A DNA stretch of 64,000 nt from Microbacterium excoecariae (lineage in GTDB: Bacteria; Actinomycetota; Actinomycetes; Actinomycetales; Microbacteriaceae). The DNA lies in contig NZ_JAANCO010000001.1 of the NCBI RefSeq assembly GCF_011326725.1, forward strand, positions 1,711,115 through 1,775,114. Direction: 5' to 3'. The notes under the pieces are model-generated. The model did not search any database. It was not told the origin of the DNA and worked only from the letters and a program-made list of their open reading frames with translations. The first letter of the stretch is position 1. Every line of letters begins with the position of its first letter. A program made the translations under genes and the position numbers. This document shows positions 8,829 through 18,163 of this stretch, in pieces.

Positions 8829-10416
8829 AGTAGGCCGCGTTCTCGTCGCTCGCCTGGCACCACTCCTGGAGCCGAGCCGTGGCGGCCTCGTGCTCCTCGA
8901 GCGTGGCGGAGAACACCGTCTCGCCGGTAGAGAGGTTCACGGGAACGAAGTAGAGCCAGTTTCCGTCGGCCGGATCGATGGCGGCGCGGATGGCCGCCTC
9001 GCCCGGGAGCCCGATCGGGCCGACGGGCAGCCCCTCGTGGACGTAGGTGTTGTAGGGGTTCGAGGCGTCGGCGCGCTGCTCGTCCGTGGTCCAGACGGTG
9101 TGCGTGCTGTCGGCCCCGTAGGCGACGGTGGCGTCCGACTGCAGGAGCATGCCCTCGTCGATGCGGTTGAAGAACACGCGCGCGATCTTCGGCATGTCGT
9201 CCTCTCCGCCGGCCTCGCGCTGCACGAGCGCGGCCATCGTCAGCACCTCGAGGCGGTCGTCCTCGGCGACGCCGAGCGCGTCGAGGCGGTCGAACATCTC
9301 GTCCACGAGGGTCTGGATGACCTCCTCCGCGGTCGCGTCGGGGTCGAAGGTATACGTCGCCGGGAACAGGAAGCCCTCGATGGACGGCGCCTCCTCGGGC
9401 ACGCCGAACGCCGCGTAATCGGCCGCCGCGTTCTCGAGCTCCTCGAGCGGGATCTCCGTGACCTCCGAGATCGTCTCGAGCGCGTCGCGCGCGAAGGAGC
9501 CCTCCGTGACGAGGACCGCGTTATCGATGCGGTTCTCCGGATCCTCGAGTGCGGTCAGCGCCGCGGCGGAGGTCATCTGCTGCTGCAGCTGATACACGCC
9601 GGGCAGGAACTCCGGGTTGAGCTGTGCCCCCACGAGCATGTCGTAGAACGCGGACTCCGTCAGCGTGACGCCCGCCTCGTGGAGCTTTTGGGAGATCTCC
9701 CAGCCCGTGTCGCCCGCGACGATCTGGATCTCCGCGCTGCCGGTGGCGATCCCCGACTCGTACTCGGCCGGCTCCTGGTTGATGCCCAGCACCTGCTGCA
9801 CGCGCTGACCGATCTCGCTGTCCGCGAAGGTGGACAGCGCCCACCACCCGCCGCCCACGACGGCGGCGAGGAGGCCGAGGACGACCGCGAGCGCCACGAA
9901 GCAGCCGCCGCGGCGACGCCGACGCCCCTTCGCCTCGCGCACGCGCGCCTCGTCGTGGTCGGGTCCGAAGAGCGACCCGATGCCGTCGTGCTCGTCGTGG
10001 GGCGCGTCGCCGTCGTGCGCCCCGCCGGGGTGCGTCTCGCCCGCCGGGGCCGACGCCGCGGCCGGCTCCCGGGCGCCCGCGGCGGGCGCGGGCGCATCCG
10101 AAGCCGGCCGCGCGGAGGGCGCGGGGCGAGCGGACGCGACGCGGCTGGGCTGCGGGCCCGAGGCGTCAGTCGGTTCCGCGGCGGGCAGGCGACGACGCGC
10201 CGCCTCGACGTTCAACGCGGCCGTGACGAACGGCCCGGGAGCTTCCGCGGGGCCCGTCGCCGGTGCCTCCGAATCTGTCGCGGATGCCTCGGGCACGGAT
10301 CCCGCCCCGGGCGCCTCCGTGTCCGCGCGCGGGGCGTCACCGGACTCGCGAAGCCGGCGCGCGCGCAGTTCGCGCCGGGTCAGGGACGCGTCGGGACGGG
10401 GTTCGGATTCGCTCAT
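8821..10416 (-). CDS. mltG: Endolytic murein transglycosylase MltG (YceG family)
   Basis: Cuts nascent glycan strands in the cell wall and so sets glycan length. The 531-residue protein has a long, low-complexity Pro/Ala/Glu-rich cytoplasmic tail (about residues 1-165), a basic patch, one membrane segment (about 171-195) and an extracellytoplasmic YceG domain. The catalytic Glu is in LTMAALVQREAGG, with the following FFNRIDEGMLLQSDATVAYG and NTYVHEGLPVGPIGLPGEAAIRAAIDP motifs. The cytoplasmic tail is typical of actinobacterial MltG and may dock division proteins. Confidence 0.93.
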   Translation of the reverse strand: MSESEPRPDASLTRRELRARRLRESGDAPRADTEAPGAGSVPEASATDSEAPATGPAEAPGPFVTAALNVEAARRRLPAAEPTDASGPQPSRVASARPAPSARPASDAPAPAAGAREPAAASAPAGETHPGGAHDGDAPHDEHDGIGSLFGPDHDEARVREAKGRRRRRGGCFVALAVVLGLLAAVVGGGWWALSTFADSEIGQRVQQVLGINQEPAEYESGIATGSAEIQIVAGDTGWEISQKLHEAGVTLTESAFYDMLVGAQLNPEFLPGVYQLQQQMTSAAALTALEDPENRIDNAVLVTEGSFARDALETISEVTEIPLEELENAAADYAAFGVPEEAPSIEGFLFPATYTFDPDATAEEVIQTLVDEMFDRLDALGVAEDDRLEVLTMAALVQREAGGEDDMPKIARVFFNRIDEGMLLQSDATVAYGADSTHTVWTTDEQRADASNPYNTYVHEGLPVGPIGLPGEAAIRAAIDPADGNWLYFVPVNLSTGETVFSATLEEHEAATARLQEWCQASDENAAYCE

Positions 10417-10425
10417 TCGGGCCTG

Positions 10426-10896
10426 TTACTCCTCGCCGGGCGCGAGTATCTCGCCGGGCGCGGTGCCCAGGCGCTTTTCGGTGTCGATCGCGTGCTGCAG
10501 GAAGACCACCGCCGCAACCTGGTCGACAATGCTACGAGATTTCTTCTGAGAGCGACCGGACTGGCGCAGCGCGGTGTGCGCGCTGACGGTGCTGAGACGC
10601 TCGTCGACGAGGCGAATCGGCGTCTCGGGCAGGGCCGCGCCGAGCTCCGCCGCGAAGGCGCGCGCGTCCTGGGTCGATGGCGTGTCCTCACCGCGCATGT
10701 TGAGCGGGAGCCCCACCACGATCTCGATCGGGCCGTGCTCGCCCGCGAGCTCGGCGAGCCGCGCGACCGAACGGTCGTCCCGCGCCACCGTTTCGACGGG
10801 AACCGCGAGCATGCCGTCGGGGTCGCAGCGGGCGACACCGACGCGCGCGCGCCCCACGTCGACCGCGAGGCGCACGCCGCGCCGAAACGCGCTCAC
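10426..10896 (-). CDS. ruvX: Holliday junction resolvase-like protein RuvX (YqgF)
   Basis: RNase H-fold nuclease of the YqgF family, implicated in 16S rRNA precursor processing and proposed to act on junctions. The 156-residue protein shows the acidic sites of the fold: LAVDVGRARVGVA, VVGLPLNMRGE, LVDERLST and IVDQVAAVVFLQ. Start GTG 10896 lies five bases after the alaS stop; the much longer open frame runs inside alaS and is a shadow. Order alaS-ruvX-mltG is conserved in many bacteria. Confidence 0.92.
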   Translation of the reverse strand: MSAFRRGVRLAVDVGRARVGVARCDPDGMLAVPVETVARDDRSVARLAELAGEHGPIEIVVGLPLNMRGEDTPSTQDARAFAAELGAALPETPIRLVDERLSTVSAHTALRQSGRSQKKSRSIVDQVAAVVFLQHAIDTEKRLGTAPGEILAPGEE

Positions 10897-10901
10897 GAGC
10901 C

Positions 10902-13562
10902 TCAGAGGCCCGCGACCGCGCCGCGCACGGCGTCGAGGGCCGCCGGGATCGCCGCCGCGTCGGTGCCGCCGCCCTGCGCGAGGTCGGGCTTCCCGCCGCC
11001 GCCGCCGCCGAGCGCGGCCGACGCGAGGCGCACGAGGTCCCCGGCCTTCGCGCCGGTTGCGCGGGCGGCCTCGTTCGCGGCCACGACGACGACGGGGCGA
11101 CCGCCGGCCTCCCCCGCGAGCGCGACGACGGCGCCGGCCGCGCCCAGGCGCTCGCGCACCTGCTGGACGAGCGAGCGGACGTCGTCCGCGGACCCCACGG
11201 ACCCCACGGACTCGGCGACGAGGGTCAGGCGTCCGGCGGGCGCCGCGCGCCCCGCGATCTCGGGAACGCGCTCCTGGAGCTTCTGGGCCTCGAACTGCGC
11301 GATCCGCTTCTCCGCGGCGCGGAGGTTCTGCGAGAGCTCCGCGATGCGCTGGGCCAGCTGGTCGCGCGGCGTCTTCAGCGACGCGGACAGTTCGCTGACC
11401 AGGGCTCGCTCCGCCGTGAGCTCGCGGAACGCGTCCTGGCCCACAAGCGCCTCGACGCGGCGGTTCGACGCACCCACGGACGACTCGCCGGTCAGCGAGA
11501 TGAGGCCGATCTCGGAGGAGGTCTTCACGTGCGTGCCGCCACACAGCTCGCGCGACCACGGTCCGCCGATGTCGACCATGCGCACCTGGCTCCCGTACTT
11601 CTCCCCGAACAGCGCCATCGCCCCCGCGGCCTTCGCGTCGTCGAGGGACATCACGCGGGTCGTGACCTCGAGCCCGTCGCGCACGGCCGTGTTGGCGATC
11701 TCCTCGATCTCGGTGCGGGTCTCGGCGGACAGCGCCTGGCCCCAGGTGAAGTCGAATCGCAGGTAGCCCGCGCGGTTGAGCGAGCCTGCCTGCGTCGCCC
11801 CTGAGCCGAGCGTGTCGCGCAGCGCGGCGTGCACGAGGTGCGTCGCGGAGTGCGCCTGCTGCGCGCGGCGGCGGTTGGCCTCGTCGACGACCGTCGTCGC
11901 GGCGTCGCCGACGCCCACCTCGCCCGTCGTGACCTCGACCGTGTGGCTCACGAGGCCGGGAACGGGGCGCTGCACGTCGAGCACGTCCAGCTCGAAGCCG
12001 CTGCCGACGATCGTGCCCTTGTCGGCGACCTGTCCGCCGGATTCGGCGTAGAGCGCGGTCTCGGCGAGGATGACCTCCGCGATCTGCCCGGTCGTCGCGC
12101 GCTGCGCCGGAGCGCCGTCGACCAGGAGGCCGAGGACGCGCGATTCGGTGACGAGGTCGTCGTAGCCCGTGAAGCCCGTCTCGCCGAGCGCGCGGAACTC
12201 GCTGTACACGCCGACGTCGGCGATCCGGCTCTTTCGACTGCGCGCATCCTCCCGGGCGCGCTGGCGCTGCGCGGTCATCAGGGTGTCGAAGGCGGCGCGA
12301 TCCACCCCGAGGCCCGCCTCCTCGGCTATCTCGAGCGTGAGATCGATGGGGAAGCCGTACGTGTCGTGCAGCAGGAACGCGCGGTCGCCCTCGAGCGAGG
12401 AGCGCCCCTCGCGGCGCGCCTCGGCCACGGCCTCGTCGAGAATCGCGGATCCCGACGACAGCGTGCGCAGGAACGTCTCCTCCTCGGCGAAGGCGTAGGC
12501 GGAGATGCGCTCCCAGTCGGTCACGAGCACCGGGTAGGTGTCCTTCATGACGTCCCGCGACGCGACGAACAGCTCGGGGAACGTCGCGCCCTCCACGCCA
12601 AGCAGGCGCATGGAGCGGATCGCGCGCCGCATGAGGCGCCGCAGGATGTAGCCGCGTCCCTCGTTGGAGGGCGTCACGCCGTCGCTGAGGAGCATGAGCG
12701 CGGACCGCACGTGATCGGCCACGATCCGGAACCGGACGTCGTCCTCGTGGTCATCACCGTAGGCGCGGCCGCTCAGCCGGCTGGCGACATCGAGCACGGG
12801 GCGCACCTGATCGGTCTCGTACATGTTCTCGACGCCCTGCTTGATGAAGGCCACGCGCTCGAGGCCCATGCCGGTGTCGATGTTCTTGTTCGGCAGCTGC
12901 CCCACGATGTCGAAGTCGACCTTCGACCGCACGTTGTCGATCTGGTCCTGCATGAACACGAGGTTCCAGATCTCGAGGAACCGGGAGTCGTCGACCGCCG
13001 GGCCGCCATCGGGCCCGTAGGCGGGACCGCGGTCGTAGTAGATCTCCGAGCAGGGGCCGCCCGGCCCCGGCTGTCCCGTGTGCCAGTAGTTGTCCTCGCG
13101 CCCCATCCGCTGGATCCGCTCGGCGGGCAGGCCCGCGACGCGCTGCCAGATCTCGGCCGCCTCGTCGTCCGTCTCGTAGACCGTGACCCAGAGGTCATCG
13201 GGCGAGAACCCGAGGCCGCCCTCGCTCTCGGGCGTGGTGAGCAGCGCCCAGGCGTGGGTGATCGCGCCCTCCTTGAAGTAGTCCCCGAACGACCAGTTCC
13301 CCATCATCTGGAAGAACGTGCCGTGGCGCGCGGTCTTGCCGACCTCTTCGATGTCGTTCGTGCGAATGCACTTCTGGACGTCCGCGATCCGGGGGTGCGG
13401 GGCCGGCACGACACCCGTGAAGTGCGGGATGAACGGCACCATGCCGGCGATCGTGAACAGGATCGACGGGTCGTCGCTCACGAGCGATGCGGAAGGAACG
13501 ATCGTGTGGTCGTTCTTCGCGAAGTAGTCGAGGTAGCGCTGCGCGATGTCCGCGGTCTTCAT
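10902..13562 (-). CDS. alaS: Alanine-tRNA ligase
   Basis: An 886-residue AlaRS with all domains: catalytic core (IRTNDIEEVGKTARHGTFFQMMGNWSFGDYFK), tRNA-recognition helices (MGLERV, LRRLMRRAIR), the editing domain with HSATHLVHAAL and CGGTH zinc/catalytic residues, and the C-Ala oligomerisation domain ending in GGGGGGKPDLAQGGG. Start ATG 13562 (MKTADIAQRYLDYF) is standard. The closest ribosome-binding-like sequence (AAGGA) is about 15 bases away, further than usual. Confidence 0.97.
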   Translation of the reverse strand: MKTADIAQRYLDYFAKNDHTIVPSASLVSDDPSILFTIAGMVPFIPHFTGVVPAPHPRIADVQKCIRTNDIEEVGKTARHGTFFQMMGNWSFGDYFKEGAITHAWALLTTPESEGGLGFSPDDLWVTVYETDDEAAEIWQRVAGLPAERIQRMGREDNYWHTGQPGPGGPCSEIYYDRGPAYGPDGGPAVDDSRFLEIWNLVFMQDQIDNVRSKVDFDIVGQLPNKNIDTGMGLERVAFIKQGVENMYETDQVRPVLDVASRLSGRAYGDDHEDDVRFRIVADHVRSALMLLSDGVTPSNEGRGYILRRLMRRAIRSMRLLGVEGATFPELFVASRDVMKDTYPVLVTDWERISAYAFAEEETFLRTLSSGSAILDEAVAEARREGRSSLEGDRAFLLHDTYGFPIDLTLEIAEEAGLGVDRAAFDTLMTAQRQRAREDARSRKSRIADVGVYSEFRALGETGFTGYDDLVTESRVLGLLVDGAPAQRATTGQIAEVILAETALYAESGGQVADKGTIVGSGFELDVLDVQRPVPGLVSHTVEVTTGEVGVGDAATTVVDEANRRRAQQAHSATHLVHAALRDTLGSGATQAGSLNRAGYLRFDFTWGQALSAETRTEIEEIANTAVRDGLEVTTRVMSLDDAKAAGAMALFGEKYGSQVRMVDIGGPWSRELCGGTHVKTSSEIGLISLTGESSVGASNRRVEALVGQDAFRELTAERALVSELSASLKTPRDQLAQRIAELSQNLRAAEKRIAQFEAQKLQERVPEIAGRAAPAGRLTLVAESVGSVGSADDVRSLVQQVRERLGAAGAVVALAGEAGGRPVVVVAANEAARATGAKAGDLVRLASAALGGGGGGKPDLAQGGGTDAAAIPAALDAVRGAVAGL

Positions 13563-13634
13563 GGGGGGAGGCTGTTCCTTGGGTGATGCGTGCGCGCGCC
13601 CGCTGGCGCGCGAGAGGTCGAAATAGCGGGAGGG

Positions 13635-13814
13635 TCAGTGCGCGGACTCGCGCGCGACTTCCGCGTGGTACGCCTGCGCCAGCGTGTCGGTGAAGCCGCT
13701 GATGCGAGCGTCGATCGAGGCGAGCAGCTCGTTCCCGCGCGGGTCCTTGTTCATGAAGTGCGCGGCGACGAAGCCGCCCACGATGCCGAGCAGGAACCAC
13801 AGCACGTTCTTCAT
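13635..13814 (-). CDS. 59-residue membrane-anchored peptide between rpsD and alaS
   Basis: A short ORF starting at ATG 13814 after a GGAGA ribosome binding site: MKNVLWFLLGIVGGFVAAHF, then a polar helix rich in Asp, Glu and Ala ending ESAH. It has one N-terminal membrane segment (about residues 3-20) and a cytoplasmic or periplasmic amphipathic tail. It fills the rpsD-alaS gap on the same strand. I do not recognise a named family. The coding character is supported by GC-rich third positions and a good start signal. Confidence 0.72.
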   Translation of the reverse strand: MKNVLWFLLGIVGGFVAAHFMNKDPRGNELLASIDARISGFTDTLAQAYHAEVARESAH

Positions 13815-13881
13815 GTCATCTCCATCAGGTCGCGAGCGGGCGGTCTTTTTATCCTAGGTGCTCCGTGCGGCGGGAACGCGA

Positions 13882-13914
13882 AGGGCGCCGCGGACACGAG
13901 GTCCGCGGCGCCCT
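13882..13914 (-). terminator. Hairpin terminator after rpsD
   Basis: Perfect 14-base arms (AGGGCGCCGCGGAC / GTCCGCGGCGCCCT) around a five-base loop, just after the rpsD stop. The T-run is weak (CCCTTCG), as is common in high-GC genomes. Confidence 0.7.
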
Positions 13915-13928
13915 CCCGGGTGCGCCGA

Positions 13929-14558
13929 TTAGCGGGCGGCGTAGTACTCGACGACGAGCTGCACGTCACACTGGACGGGCACCTCGGCGCGCTTGGGGCG
14001 CGCGACGAGCTTGGCCTGGAGCTTGTCGAGCTGGACCTCGAGGTAGCCCGGAACGGCGGGCAGGACCTCGGCGTGACCGCCGGCGGCCGCCACCTGGAAC
14101 GGCTCGATGCCCTCGCTCTTCGCCTTGACCTCGATCGTCTGGCCCGGCTTCACGCGGAAGGACGGGCGGTCAACGATCTTGCCGTCGACGAGGATGTGGC
14201 GGTGGACGACGAACTGGCGCGCCTGGGCCGTCGTGCGGGCGAAGCCCGAGCGCAGCACGAGCGCGTCGAGACGCATCTCGAGCAGCTCGACGAGGTTCTC
14301 ACCCGTGAGGCCGTCGGTGCGGTTGGCCTCGTTGAACGCGATGCGCAGCTGCTTCTCGCGGATGCCGTACTGCTCGCGCAGACGCTGCTTCTCGCGGAGA
14401 CGGACGGCGTAGTCGCTGTCGGCCTTGCGCTTCGTGCGACCGTGCTGGCCGGGGCCGTACGGACGCTTCTCGAGGTAACGCGCCGCCTTGGGCGTCAGCG
14501 CCACGCCGAGCGCGCGGGACAGGCGGACCTTGCGGCGGTCCTGTGCCTTGGTGACCAT
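13929..14558 (-). CDS. rpsD: 30S ribosomal protein S4
   Basis: Primary assembly protein of the 30S body. The 209-residue protein has the N-terminal KVRLSRALGVALTPKAARYLEKRPYGPGQHG region without the zinc-binding cysteines found in the alternative S4 form, then the S4 RNA-binding domain (LEMRLDALVLRSGFARTTAQARQFVVHRHILVDGK). It is monocistronic, outside the alpha operon, as in related genera. A GAAAGGAAC ribosome binding site precedes the ATG. Confidence 0.97.
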   Translation of the reverse strand: MVTKAQDRRKVRLSRALGVALTPKAARYLEKRPYGPGQHGRTKRKADSDYAVRLREKQRLREQYGIREKQLRIAFNEANRTDGLTGENLVELLEMRLDALVLRSGFARTTAQARQFVVHRHILVDGKIVDRPSFRVKPGQTIEVKAKSEGIEPFQVAAAGGHAEVLPAVPGYLEVQLDKLQAKLVARPKRAEVPVQCDVQLVVEYYAAR

Positions 14559-14693
14559 GGTGTTCCTTTCACGTGCCGCGGTATCGCGGCGTCACGGGCG
14601 TACATTCCGCCTTCTTCCGCGCGCGGGCGTACGCCGGACTGCCCGCTGGAAACGTGAAGGGGATGTGCTCGGACTTCGAGCCCCGCAATCCTA
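14559..14693 (-). promoter_or_regulatory. rpsD promoter and structured leader
   Basis: An extended -10 element, TGGTAGGAT, lies at 14688-14696 on the minus strand, giving a leader of about 120 bases. The leader holds inverted repeats such as GGCGTACGCC and CCGCGATACCGCGG close to the ribosome binding site. S4 is known to repress its own mRNA in other bacteria, so autoregulation here is plausible but not shown. Confidence 0.45.
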
Positions 14694-14703
14694 CCAGAAT
14701 CCG

Positions 14704-16026
14704 TCAGTCGCCGACGATTCGGCGGAGGCGCTCGATGGCCTCGGACACGGCGCGCTCGTTGCCGTGCGCCGTGGGCGTGTAGTACCGCGTCCCCCGCAGG
14801 GCGTCGGGGAGGTACTGCTGGGTCACGACGCCCCGCTCGTCGTCGTGCGGGTAGCGATAGCCCTTGCCGTGGCCGAGGCGCTTCGCGCCGGCGTAGTGCG
14901 CGTCTCGGAGGTGGATCGGAACGGGGCCCATGCGGCCAGCGCGCACGTCCGCGAGCGCGGCGTCGATCGCGCGAATCACCGCGGGCGACTTGGGCGCCGT
15001 CGCGAGGTAGATCGTCGCCTCGGCGAGGGGGATCCGCGCCTCGGGCATCCCGATGAGCTGGACGGTGTCCGCGGCCGCGACGGCGATCTGGAGCGCGCGC
15101 GGATCCGCCATGCCGATGTCCTCTGCGGCGTGTACGACGAGGCGACGCGCGATGAATCGCGGGTCCTCCCCCGCCTCGATCATCCGCGCGAGGTAGTGCA
15201 CGGCGGCGTCCGGGTCGGATCCGCGGATCGACTTGATGAAGGCGCTGATGACGTCGTAGTGCTGGTCGCCCTGCCGGTCGTATCGCAGCAGGGCCCGGTC
15301 GACGGCCTGCTCGACGTGGGCGGGCGTGACGACGACATCGTCGCCGTCCTCCGTGGCGGCCAGGGCGGCCGCGGCCTCAAGCGCGGTGAGCGCGCGGCGC
15401 GCGTCGCCGGAGGAGAGCTGCACGATGGCCGCGCGGGCGTCGTCCTCGAGCCGCACGGCGCCCGCGAGGCCCCGCGCGTCCGACACCGCGCGATCGAGGA
15501 GCAGGCGAAGGTCGGCGTCCGTGAGCGGCTGCAGCGTCAGCATAAGCGAGCGCGACAGCAGCGGGGAGATGACGGAAAAGGAGGGGTTCTCCGTCGTGGC
15601 CGCGATGAGGATCACCCAGCCGTTCTCGACGCCGGGCAGCAGCGCGTCCTGCTGCGCCTTGGTGAAGCGATGGATCTCGTCGAGGAACAGGATGGTCGTC
15701 TGCCCGTAGAGGTCGCGCTGGTCGAGCGCCTGCTGCATGACCTCGCGCACGTCCTTCACGCCGGCGGTGATCGCGCTGAGCTCGACGAACCGCCGGCCCG
15801 ACGATCGGGCGATCGCCTGCGCGAGCGTCGTCTTGCCCGTCCCCGGCGGGCCCCACAGGATGACGGACACGGTGCCCGCGCGGGTCGCGTCGGGATCCGC
15901 GAGCTGCACGATCGGCGAGCCCGGTCGGAGGAGGTGCTGCTGCCCGGCGACCTCCGAGAGCGCGTTCGGGCGCATGCGCACCGCGAGCGGGGTCTGCCCC
16001 TGGAAGAGCGCGCCGGAGGAGTTCAT
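14704..16026 (-). CDS. rarA: Replication-associated recombination protein A (RarA/MgsA AAA ATPase)
   Basis: A 440-residue clamp-loader-like AAA+ ATPase acting at stalled replication forks. Walker [10 protein letters not shown] at about residues 59-67, Walker [11 protein letters not shown], sensor 1 ATTENPSF and the arginine finger region LLSRS are intact, followed by the tetramerisation domain ([33 protein letters not shown]). The start follows a TAGGCT hexamer by seven bases with no ribosome binding site, so the mRNA is probably leaderless. Confidence 0.94.
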   Translation of the reverse strand: MNSSGALFQGQTPLAVRMRPNALSEVAGQQHLLRPGSPIVQLADPDATRAGTVSVILWGPPGTGKTTLAQAIARSSGRRFVELSAITAGVKDVREVMQQALDQRDLYGQTTILFLDEIHRFTKAQQDALLPGVENGWVILIAATTENPSFSVISPLLSRSLMLTLQPLTDADLRLLLDRAVSDARGLAGAVRLEDDARAAIVQLSSGDARRALTALEAAAALAATEDGDDVVVTPAHVEQAVDRALLRYDRQGDQHYDVISAFIKSIRGSDPDAAVHYLARMIEAGEDPRFIARRLVVHAAEDIGMADPRALQIAVAAADTVQLIGMPEARIPLAEATIYLATAPKSPAVIRAIDAALADVRAGRMGPVPIHLRDAHYAGAKRLGHGKGYRYPHDDERGVVTQQYLPDALRGTRYYTPTAHGNERAVSEAIERLRRIVGD

Positions 16027-16033
16027 CCGCCCC

Positions 16034-16039
16034 AGCCTA
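16034..16039 (-). promoter_or_regulatory. -10 element of a leaderless rarA promoter
   Basis: TAGGCT on the minus strand, seven bases, then the rarA ATG. The region 16027-16160 separates rarA from the divergent DUF349 gene, which has its own TAGGCT on the plus strand near 16104 and a normal AAGGAG site. Confidence 0.5.
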
Positions 16040-16160
16040 CGCGGCGCGCGCGAGGGCGCGCAGAGCGGATGCGCGCGGGGCCTTCCGCTCGCCGTCCGGC
16101 GTACTAGGCTGGGCGCGTCCCTTTCCCCCTTCCCGCGGACACCGCGCTAAGGAGCCTCCC

Positions 16161-17555
16161 GTGTCGACGCCCGACCACACCCCCGAGAACGACAGCACCC
16201 CCGCCGCGCCCACGCCGGGACCGGTCCCGAGCCCCGCGGCGATCGCGAAGCGGCCGAAGCCGGCCGTACGCCCCATCGCCGCCGAGGATGCGCCCGCCGT
16301 CGTGCCGGCCGTGGTCCCCGAGGCGCAGAACGCCAGCGAGTGGGGTCGCGTCGACGAGAACGGCGTCGTGGAAGTTCGCGAGGGCGAGGCCTGGCGCCCC
16401 GTCGGCGAGTACCCCGACGGCACCCACGACGAGGCGCTGCAGTACTACGTGCGCAAGTTCGAGGACCTCGCGTTCAAGGTCGCGGCCATCGAGCAGCGCC
16501 ACCAGGCCGGCGGCGCGTCCGCGGCCGACCTGCGCCAGCAGGCCGCGCAGCTGCGCGCGGATGTCGTCGGCGCGGCGGCCGTGGGAGACCTCGCCGCCCT
16601 CGAGGCTCGCCTCACGACGATGATCGATCAGCTCGCCGAGGCGAGCGCCGAGGAGGCCGCGCGCCAGCGCGCTCTCGTCGACGCGGCGATCGCCGAGCGC
16701 ACGGTCATCGTCGAGAAGGTCGAGGCGCTCGCGGCGCGCGACCCGCAGACCATCCAGTGGAAGCAGGCGACCGCGGAGCTCGGCGAGCTGTTCGCCGCGT
16801 GGCAGGCGCACCAGAAGACCGGCCCCCGCCTCCCCAAGTCGACGGCGCAGGCGCTCTGGAAGCGCTTCCGCGACGCGCGCTCGAGCGTCGAACGCGCGCG
16901 CCGCGCGTTCTTCGCGGACCTCGACGAGGTCCACAAGGCCGCGAAGACCCAGAAGACCCGCATCATCGAGCGCGCCGAGGCGCTGCAGTCGCAGGGCGAG
17001 GACGGGATCCCCGCCTACCGTGCCCTGCTCGACGAGTGGAAGAACGCGGGCCGCGCCGGCCGCAAGGCCGACGACGCGCTGTGGGCGCGCTTCAAGGCAG
17101 CGGGCGACGTGCTCTACCAGGCGCGCGCGTCGCGCAGCGCCGAGGAAGAGGCCGAGTCGGCGCCGCGGATCGCGGAGCGCGAGGCGCTGCTGGAGGAGGC
17201 GAAGGCCGTGGCCGACGTCGCCGATCTGAAGCTGGCCCGCGCGACCCTGACGTCGATCCAGCGCCGCTGGGACGAGGTCGGGCGCATCTTCCCGCGCGAC
17301 ACGGAGCGCGACCTGGACGGTCGCATGCGCCGCATCGAGCTCGCGCTGAAGGACCGCGAGGACGTCGACTGGAAGCGCAACAACCCCGAGACGAAGGCGC
17401 GCGCGAACGACATGGGCGCGCAGCTGCGCGAGTCGCTCGCCGAGTTCGAGGCCGAGCGCGACGCGGCACGCGCCGCCGGCGACGAGAAGGCCGCGGCGGA
17501 GGCGCAGGAGGCCATCGACGCGCGCACCGCCTGGCTGCGCGCCATCGGCGGCTGA
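16161..17555 (+). CDS. DUF349 domain protein
   Basis: A 464-residue cytoplasmic protein starting at GTG 16161 after an AAGGAG ribosome binding site. A Pro/Ala-rich tail (residues 1-55) precedes a WGRVDENGVVEVREGEAWRPVGEYPDG segment and three DUF349 repeats of about 75 residues in long helices (for example FAAWQAHQKTGPRLPKSTAQALWKRFRDAR and a second at LLDEWKNAGRAGRKADDALWARFKAAGD). Such proteins are predicted coiled-coil bundles; no enzymatic function is established. It diverges from rarA. Confidence 0.85.
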   Translation: MSTPDHTPENDSTPAAPTPGPVPSPAAIAKRPKPAVRPIAAEDAPAVVPAVVPEAQNASEWGRVDENGVVEVREGEAWRPVGEYPDGTHDEALQYYVRKFEDLAFKVAAIEQRHQAGGASAADLRQQAAQLRADVVGAAAVGDLAALEARLTTMIDQLAEASAEEAARQRALVDAAIAERTVIVEKVEALAARDPQTIQWKQATAELGELFAAWQAHQKTGPRLPKSTAQALWKRFRDARSSVERARRAFFADLDEVHKAAKTQKTRIIERAEALQSQGEDGIPAYRALLDEWKNAGRAGRKADDALWARFKAAGDVLYQARASRSAEEEAESAPRIAEREALLEEAKAVADVADLKLARATLTSIQRRWDEVGRIFPRDTERDLDGRMRRIELALKDREDVDWKRNNPETKARANDMGAQLRESLAEFEAERDAARAAGDEKAAAEAQEAIDARTAWLRAIGG

Positions 17556-17608
17556 CCGGTTCTCCACAGGCATTCCCGCGAGGGGGCGCGCCACGACAGA
17601 ATCGTGGC

Positions 17609-18163
17609 GTGCCCCCTCTCGCATTTCGCCCCGGCATGGCGCTCTCGGTCGCCGAGATCAGCGCCTGCCGACTGGACGGCGACCTCGTCCCGGTCGCGCG
17701 CGACGCGTATGCGCCCCGCGGAGCTCCGGTCTCGCCCGCGGTGCGCGCGAGTGCGCTCGAGGGCTGGTTGCCGTCGGGCTGCGCGGCCGTCGGGGTGACC
17801 GCGGCCTGGATCCACGGGCTCCTGCCCGGAGAACCCCCGCGCCATCACGCGCAGGCGCTCGAGGGGCGCACGCCGCGGCGCACGTGGCGCGGCGACCTGA
17901 CCGTCCACGAGTGGCCGCTCCCCGAAGGGGACGTCGTGCGCCTCGGCGGGATCGCCGTGTCGTCTTATCCCCGCACCTGGTACGACCTCGCGCGCCGCGC
18001 CTACGGGGATCCGGCCGAGCGCGAGGCCCGCGCAGCGTTCGACGCGTGCATGAGCCGCGCCGAGGGCGCCCGAGAGACGCTCGCGTGGCTCGCCGACAAG
18101 CGCGGCCTTCGGTTCACCGCGCGGCTCCGCGGCGACATCGAGCGGGCGCTCAGGACGAGGTGA
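17609..18163 (+). CDS. Unrecognised protein, possibly AbiEi-like
   Basis: A 184-residue protein starting at GTG 17609 (or ATG 17636). It contains the pattern ALEGWLPSGCAAVGVTAAWIHGLLPGEPPRHH followed by RLGGIAVSSYPRTWYDLARR, which resembles the layout of actinobacterial proteins loosely called AbiEi-family antitoxin-like, but no toxin partner is present. No ribosome binding site is seen; CAGAAT ends six bases before the GTG, so a leaderless start is possible. Its end overlaps the convergent relA by 14 bases. Confidence 0.6.
   Translation: MPPLAFRPGMALSVAEISACRLDGDLVPVARDAYAPRGAPVSPAVRASALEGWLPSGCAAVGVTAAWIHGLLPGEPPRHHAQALEGRTPRRTWRGDLTVHEWPLPEGDVVRLGGIAVSSYPRTWYDLARRAYGDPAEREARAAFDACMSRAEGARETLAWLADKRGLRFTARLRGDIERALRTR

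Noticed and set aside
8791..11766. A 991-codon plus-strand open frame opposite mltG, ruvX and alaS
   Set aside because: It covers three recognisable minus-strand genes and shows no domain of its own.
13929..14558. S4 as a zinc-responsive paralogue
   Set aside because: It lacks the zinc cysteines, but this is the common housekeeping form in related genera, and no Zur-type operator or neighbouring C-minus ribosomal genes are present.
17609..18163. AbiEi/AbiEii abortive-infection pair
   Set aside because: The antitoxin-like resemblance is weak and no nucleotidyltransferase toxin follows; relA lies convergent on the other strand.
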